Shown one piece after another: positions 58,885 through 64,000 of a DNA stretch of 64,000 nucleotides (its first letter is position 1; each line of letters starts with the position of its first letter). The notes below the pieces were generated by a model. The model saw only the letters and a program-made list of their open reading frames with translations, did no database searches and was not told the origin of the DNA. Source of the stretch: Bryoerythrophyllum caledonicum (Eukaryota; Streptophyta; Bryopsida; Pottiales; Pottiaceae); contig OZ020515.1 in the NCBI GenBank assembly GCA_963971425.1, positions 39,413,198-39,477,197 of the forward strand, in the 5' to 3' direction. A program made the translations under genes and the position numbers.

Positions 58885-60131
58885 GTTTTGCATCTTCAAT
58901 GTTGTTAATTTATTGGGATTGAGGCCATTGGAATGTTAATTCCAATCTTGTATCGAATTTTTTTGGATTTGGTTTGGATTTGTTTGCATTTGTTCCAAAT
59001 TCCATAACATTAAATAAAAGACTTTTTTTTCAATGAATCCATGCATAAGTGTCTTTGAATTTAAATACCTTCCAAGCGCTTGATTTGTAACTCAAGGTGT
59101 TGCTCATAGCCATAGAGAGCACAACTTGAGCACAAAAAGAGGGCTCCATATTGATTGAACTCGAAATGTGCCACTCAAAACCTATAGAAAGGGAAAAGCT
59201 TAAAAGCCTTACAATAAACACAAAATGGAAGTCCAAAAAAATGATGAAACCCTCTCTACAACATGTACTACCATTTACAAAAAAAAACAAACAAAAAAAA
59301 CAAGTAAACATAGCAAGAAAAAAACCACAAAGTTCAAGCTCTCCATAGCTCTCTCAAGCTTCTCCAAGCTCCCCCAAGCGCCTCCAAAAGTTGCTCCCAG
59401 TTCTTGAATTCCGCACACAAGAGATAGAAAGAGAATTCTACCTTGGAGGACCCAAAAACAAGCTCGAAAAGTGAACATGGTTGTAAAAATTGGATGCCCT
59501 GCTGGAAGAGGGTGGGGGCTCGCCCTGAGAAATAGGACGTCCAACCCAGCCCGCATGTGTGCGGGTCTAATGTAATATCTATAGCCATGGATTCACAATG
59601 GTCATATAGACAACTTGTTTCTTCAATTTCACACTAAAATTTATAAAATGTATTATTCCTATATTTAACCCATATAAATCTTTGGTATTTTTTCATTTTT
59701 TCTTGCGAAGAAATCAATGTTATAATGATTTTGTAACAAGGAAACCTATGAAAATTAATATAAGCTAGAAACATACACTAAAAACCAAGTTTTTCCACCT
59801 ACCCGTAACGTACAATGAAAATTCTTATGGTGGATAAAAATCATCCATGTCTTTTATATTAATAGAAAATAGTATCTCATGGTAATATGTATTAAACTTG
59901 CATTTGTGAAAAATTTCCGTTCTAGTTATTTTTAAATGATCAGATTTGGAGTTAAAAGTTGAATTTATGATGCATTTTAACCATTAAAAGTTTAATGGTT
60001 AAGATTATCTTCATGGTTTTAACCAAAAAAAATTGGTTAAAAAAGTCAAGTGTTCAATTATGTTATATGAATCCATTTCTACTACATAAATTCAAAGATG
60101 GCCCAAACTAAATCCAAAAATCCTTAGGTAT
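58885..60131. other. AT-rich, no gene seen
   Basis: Probably the 3' flank of the Myb/SANT-like relic, then AT-rich DNA. A minus-strand ORF at 59275-59556 is hydrophobic and unrecognised. No RNA gene seen. Confidence 0.4.
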
Positions 60132-60343
60132 TTAAACCCCTAATGTATTGTGATAGTTTCACAACAAAAACATTTCAAAACTGTTGGATTTCAGTGCAAT
60201 GTATAATGAAGGAAAAAAAAATCGTTTATTCCTGGTTTTGATCGTAGGATCTCTATTAAGACTTATTGAGTAAGATGCTCACAAAATTCTATAAACTTTG
60301 ACCGCGCAGATTCAAAGATAGTAGTTTTTGAAGTCAAACACTA
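60132..60343 (-). mobile_element. TTAA-family element, truncated copy A6
   Basis: The left end TTAAACCCCTAATGTATTG and the following sequence (GTTTCACAACAAAAACATTT, CTTTGACCGCGCAGATTCAA) match the first 200 bp of copy A4. The copy stops where LINE sequence begins, so the LINE probably inserted into it or replaced the rest. Confidence 0.65.
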
Positions 60344-60872
60344 CTATTGAGAAACAATTGAAAACAAAATGAATAAATACCAACCCCTTACTGATGACAT
60401 TATAGCCTTCGGATTGATAGTAGACCCCCTTATTGTAATCACAGCCGGCGCTTGGGCCACCACCTTTATCCCATCCATAAAAATCCTTGAAGATACCTTT
60501 GAAATCCCCATCAAAAAAATTTCACACACTTTCAATAACATTAACACCATTGCTATACAACATGCTATGTCCATCCTTCTACACAAACGCAAAATTGAAA
60601 ACAATCAAGCCGTCCCCGATATACAAGACCCTCCATAGCATTATCGTTTGCTTACTTAAACTTTAAAAACCTCTCCTCCTCTTTTTGTCCCCTCTCCCTT
60701 TATTAACTCTTTGGATATAGTTGGTTATTATTGTACTTTGGTTACTTGTCACATAGTGTCTATCCTCGAGAGGGGGAAGTAGTTCCATACTACTAATTGC
60801 TTGTCTGGTGGGCATGGTCTTAGTGCTGGAACGAAAAGACACTTTATTCATGTCAGTCTCCTTCTTCTTCTT
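60344..60872 (+). mobile_element. LINE fragment, second copy (ORF2 tail and 3' end)
   Basis: The open frame 60369-60638 encodes NKYQPLTDDIIAFG, ITAGAWATTFIPSIKILEDTFEIP and INTIAIQHAMSILLHKRKIENNQ, matching the C-terminal tail of the LINE at 51.75-51.97 kb and ending at a stop near 60638. The 3' untranslated part (CACATAGTGTCTATCCTCGA, AAAGACACTTTATTCATGTC) also matches. The 3' end runs directly into the CTT-rich array. Strongly 5'-truncated. Confidence 0.8.
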
Positions 60873-62988
60873 CTGCTTCTTCTTCTTCTTCTGCTTCTTC
60901 TTCTTCTTCTGCTTCTTCTTCTTCTTCTGCTTCTTCTTCTTCTTCTGCTCCTTCTTCTTCTTCTGCTCCTTCTTCTTCTTCTGCTCCTTCTTCTTCTTCT
61001 GCTCCTTCTTCTTCTTCTGCTCCTTCTTCTTCTTCTGCTCCTTCTTCTTCTTCTGCTCCTTCTTCTTCTTCTGCTCCTTCTTCTTCTTCTGCTCCTTCTT
61101 CTTCTTCTGCTCCTTCTTCTTCTTCTGCTCCTTCTTCTTCTTCTGCTCCTTCTTCTTCTTCTGCTCCTTCTTCTTCTTCTGCTCCTTCTTCTTCTTCTGC
61201 TCCTTCTTCTTCTTCTGCTCCTTCTTCTTCTTCTGCTCCTTCTTCTTCTTCTGCTCCTTCTTCTTCTTCTGCTCCTTCTTCTTCTTCTGCTCCTTCTTCT
61301 TCTTCTGCTCCTTCTTCTTCTTCTGCTCCTTCTTCTTCTTCTGCTCCTTCTTCTTCTTCTGCTCCTTCTTCTTCTTCTGCTCCTTCTTCTTCTTCTGCTC
61401 CTTCTTCTTCTTCTGCTCCTTCTTCTTCTTCTGCTCCTTCTTCTTCTTCTGCTCCTTCTTCTTCTTCTGCTCCTTCTTCTTCTTCTGCTCCTTCTTCTTC
61501 TTCTGCTCCTTCTTCTTCTTCTGCTCCTTCTTCTTCTTCTGCTCCTTCTTCTTCTTCTGCTCCTTCTTCTTCTTCTGCTCCTTCTTCTTCTTCTGCTCCT
61601 TCTTCTTCTTCTGCTCCTTCTTCTTCTTCTGCTCCTTCTTCTTCTTCTGCTCCTTCTTCTTCTTCTGCTCCTTCTTCTTCTTCTGCTCCTTCTTCTTCTT
61701 CTGCTCCTTCTTCTTCTTCTGCTCCTTCTTCTTCTTCTGCTCCTTCTTCTTCTTCTGCTCCTTCTTCTTCTTCTGCTCCTTCTTCTTCTTCTGCTCCTTC
61801 TTCTTCTTCTGCTCCTTCTTCTTCTTCTGCTCCTTCTTCTTCTTCTGCTCCTTCTTCTTCTTCTGCTCCTTCTTCTTCTTCTGCTCCTTCTTCTTCTTCT
61901 GCTCCTTCTTCTTCTTCTGCTCCTTCTTCTTCTTCTGCTCCTTCTTCTTCTTCTGCTCCTTCTTCTTCTTCTGCTCCTTCTTCTTCTTCTGCTCCTTCTT
62001 CTTCTTCTGCTCCTTCTTCTTCTTCTGCTCCTTCTTCTTCTTCTGCTCCTTCTTCTTCTTCTGCTCCTTCTTCTTCTTCTGCTCCTTCTTCTTCTTCTGC
62101 TCCTTCTTCTTCTTCTGCTCCTTCTTCTTCTTCTGCTCCTTCTTCTTCTTCTGCTCCTTCTTCTTCTTCTGCTCCTTCTTCTTCTTCTGCTCCTTCTTCT
62201 TCTTCTGCTCCTTCTTCTTCTTCTGCTCCTTCTTCTTCTTCTGCTCCTTCTTCTTCTTCTGCTCCTTCTTCTTCTTCTGCTCCTTCTTCTTCTTCTGCTC
62301 CTTCTTCTTCTTCTGCTCCTTCTTCTTCTTCTGCTCCTTCTTCTTCTTCTGCTCCTTCTTCTTCTTCTGCTCCTTCTTCTTCTTCTGCTCCTTCTTCTTC
62401 TTCTGCTCCTTCTTCTTCTTCTGCTCCTTCTTCTTCTTCTGCTCCTTCTTCTTCTTCTGCTCCTTCTTCTTCTTCTGCTCCTTCTTCTTCTTCTGCTCCT
62501 TCTTCTTCTTCTGCTCCTTCTTCTTCTTCTGCTCCTTCTTCTTCTTCTGCTCCTTCTTCTTCTTCTGCTCCTTCTTCTTCTTCTGCTCCTTCTTCTTCTT
62601 CTGCTCCTTCTTCTTCTTCTGCTCCTTCTTCTTCTTCTGCTCCTTCTTCTTCTTCTGCTCCTTCTTCTTCTTCTGCTCCTTCTTCTTCTTCTGCTCCTTC
62701 TTCTTCTTCTGCTCCTTCTTCTTCTTCTGCTCCTTCTTCTTCTTCTGCTCCTTCTTCTTCTTCTGCTCCTTCTTCTTCTTCTGCTCCTTCTTCTTCTTCT
62801 GCTCCTTCTTCTTCTTCTGCTCCTTCTTCTTCTTCTGCTCCTTCTTCTTCTTCTGCTCCTTCTTCTTCTTCTGCTCCTTCTTCTTCTTCTGCTCCTTCTT
62901 CTTCTTCTGCTCCTTCTTCTTCTTCTTCTTCTTCTTCTTCTTCTTCTTCTTCTTCTTCTTCTTCTTCTTCTTCTTCTTCTTCTTCTTC
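60860..62988 (+). repeat. 18-bp tandem array, TGCTCCTTCTTCTTCTTC, plus (TTC)25
   Basis: In strict 18-base register there are four units with TGCTTC (starting 60874, 60892, 60910, 60928), then 110 units with TGCTCC from 60946 to the last at 62908. About 25 perfect TTC triplets (62914-62988) follow. The units appear identical over almost 2 kb. All frames are open, giving false proteins such as (EQKKKK)n, poly-Leu and (FFFFCS)n. It starts at the 3' end of a LINE fragment, which may have supplied the seed. Not a coding region. Confidence 0.95.
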
Positions 62989-64000
62989 AACTCCAAATCA
63001 TGATCTAGTTTTCACAAAGCTTGGGATCATGCCAAGGAGGAATGACCCCTTTGTTACTCCGAAGGGATGGTCAAAGATGGATGGGGAGTCACCCCTCCTA
63101 GTTCCCCTCCACGACCACGTTTTAGGGCTTAGGGTGCGTGAATCAAAGTTTAGGATACATGATTCATGGATCAAAGTTTAGGGTTTAAGGTTTACTAGTG
63201 ATTTTTAGGGTATAGGGTTTGGATAGGGCTATGGAACGGCCAAGAAAATGGGGATGACTGGTCCATCTCCGTCCATCCGGTTGGGGACAACAAGGGGTCA
63301 TTCCATCCTGGCTAAATCATGATAAAACTTTGAAATTTTCCACTTAGAATAAGTATTAAAAGCATCCTGTCCAACTTCCGGTTGAGAACAGCCCGCCGAC
63401 CAAAAATGTGGATCGTAGTCAACTCCAAAGAACAGGCTTTGTGTCAGATCATCACATGCCCATTTTTTATTGGCTCATTGCACTGTCGGTGTTAACTGAG
63501 GCCAGCCCCTTCGCCCCATTTATTTTAGCAGCTAAGTTATCCCCCAAAGCCTGAATCTCGTCCACACGCCCTTGTTCTCCAAGCTGTTAGCCCATATTTT
63601 CAGGATGAATTTTGGATGGCAACCGTGGATGATAAATAATAGAGCAGACAGGGTCTTGAGGATAAAGTCAACATTGATTCTCGTGAGTTTAATCCTCTTC
63701 CAGTGTACAGTAGTTTTGGAAAGGAGTAGAGTGGCGTCTGTTTCGTCTGTTTCTCTGATTAACGCTTCAGCTTTTCCTGAACGAGATTGACATGTGCTTT
63801 TGTTGTTGGTGTTTACGAACTGGCACTCGGGAACAGTCCAAATGACACACAATTGGAGTGGCATCTCTTACTCGGCCCGGGGCCAATTGACCCCTCGTTG
63901 GGAGTTACCGGATGGACCAAACGTGACCCCTATTTTATTTTTGGATGGGGTCCTAATTACAGCAAGGGAGGGTCTTCTCGGGTAAATGATAGCCGTAGGC
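62989..64000. other. non-coding DNA with degenerate telomere-like words
   Basis: TTTAGGG-like words cluster at 63120-63230 (TTTAGGGCTTAGGG, GTTTAGGGTTTAAGG, TAGGGTATAGGGTTT). A minus-strand ORF at 63532-63864 of 110 codons has no family I recognise. The window ends inside this region. Confidence 0.35.

Noticed and set aside
60663-63008. Long ORFs of (EQKKKK)n, poly-Leu and (FFFFCS)n
   Set aside because: These are three readings of the same 18-bp tandem array. A unit length divisible by three keeps all frames open, and the flanks have no gene structure.
63120-63230. TTTAGGG-like words suggesting a telomere
   Set aside because: The words are degenerate and scattered and do not form a tandem array. 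At most this is an interstitial relic.
63532-63864. 110-codon minus-strand ORF near the window end
   Set aside because: It has no domain I recognise and no splice or promoter context, and the window ends nearby, so it cannot be supported as a gene.

Overview
The window looks like nuclear DNA of a land plant. The evidence is a plant cell-wall glycosyltransferase of the GAUT12/13/14 clade with conserved intron positions, a plant-type ATP23 protease, a relic of a class I small heat-shock protein, AAACCCTAA-type telo-boxes beside a housekeeping gene, and CACTA and Ty3/gypsy transposable elements. Gene density is low and the intergenic DNA is AT-rich and full of transposons. I lean towards a bryophyte-grade plant such as a moss, but the sequence alone does not settle the species.

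Layout. 0.5-1.9 kb: a decayed ORF with an HxD...H pattern like 2-oxoglutarate/Fe(II) dioxygenases. 2.4-3.4 kb: a GC-rich minisatellite and a TTAA-flanked element. About 4.07-16.29 kb: a very large CACTA (En/Spm) element. It holds a tnp2-type transposase on the minus strand (two in-frame stops), a tnp1-like second gene on the plus strand, a field of GACGTC/GATGTC motifs and a captured antisense fragment of 25S rRNA; a CACTA-type terminus is seen only on the right. 16.3-24.9 kb: a coiled-coil ORF, a decayed Ty3/gypsy pol, a gag-like region and minisatellites.

27-42 kb is the gene-bearing core. It has a histidine-rich low-complexity protein (+), a small heat-shock protein pseudogene (-), a five-exon ATP23 gene (+), a six-exon GAUT gene (-, 531 aa) and a three-exon RRM protein gene (-, 170 aa). 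I resolved exon boundaries for the last three by checking phase and splice sites. They encode unrelated housekeeping or cell-wall functions and form no pathway together.

42-64 kb is almost entirely repeats. There are many elements bounded by TTAA and CCCCTAAAGG-like inverted ends (piggyBac- or Sola3-like in style), sometimes joined end to end through a single shared TTAA. There are also foldback MITEs with TAGTGT-type ends, two LINE 3' fragments, a Myb/SANT-like pseudogene, and a nearly perfect 18-bp array of about 114 units. The most unusual content is the TTAA family with its chained junctions, the rRNA fragment inside the CACTA element, the dioxygenase-like relic and the homogeneous 18-bp array.
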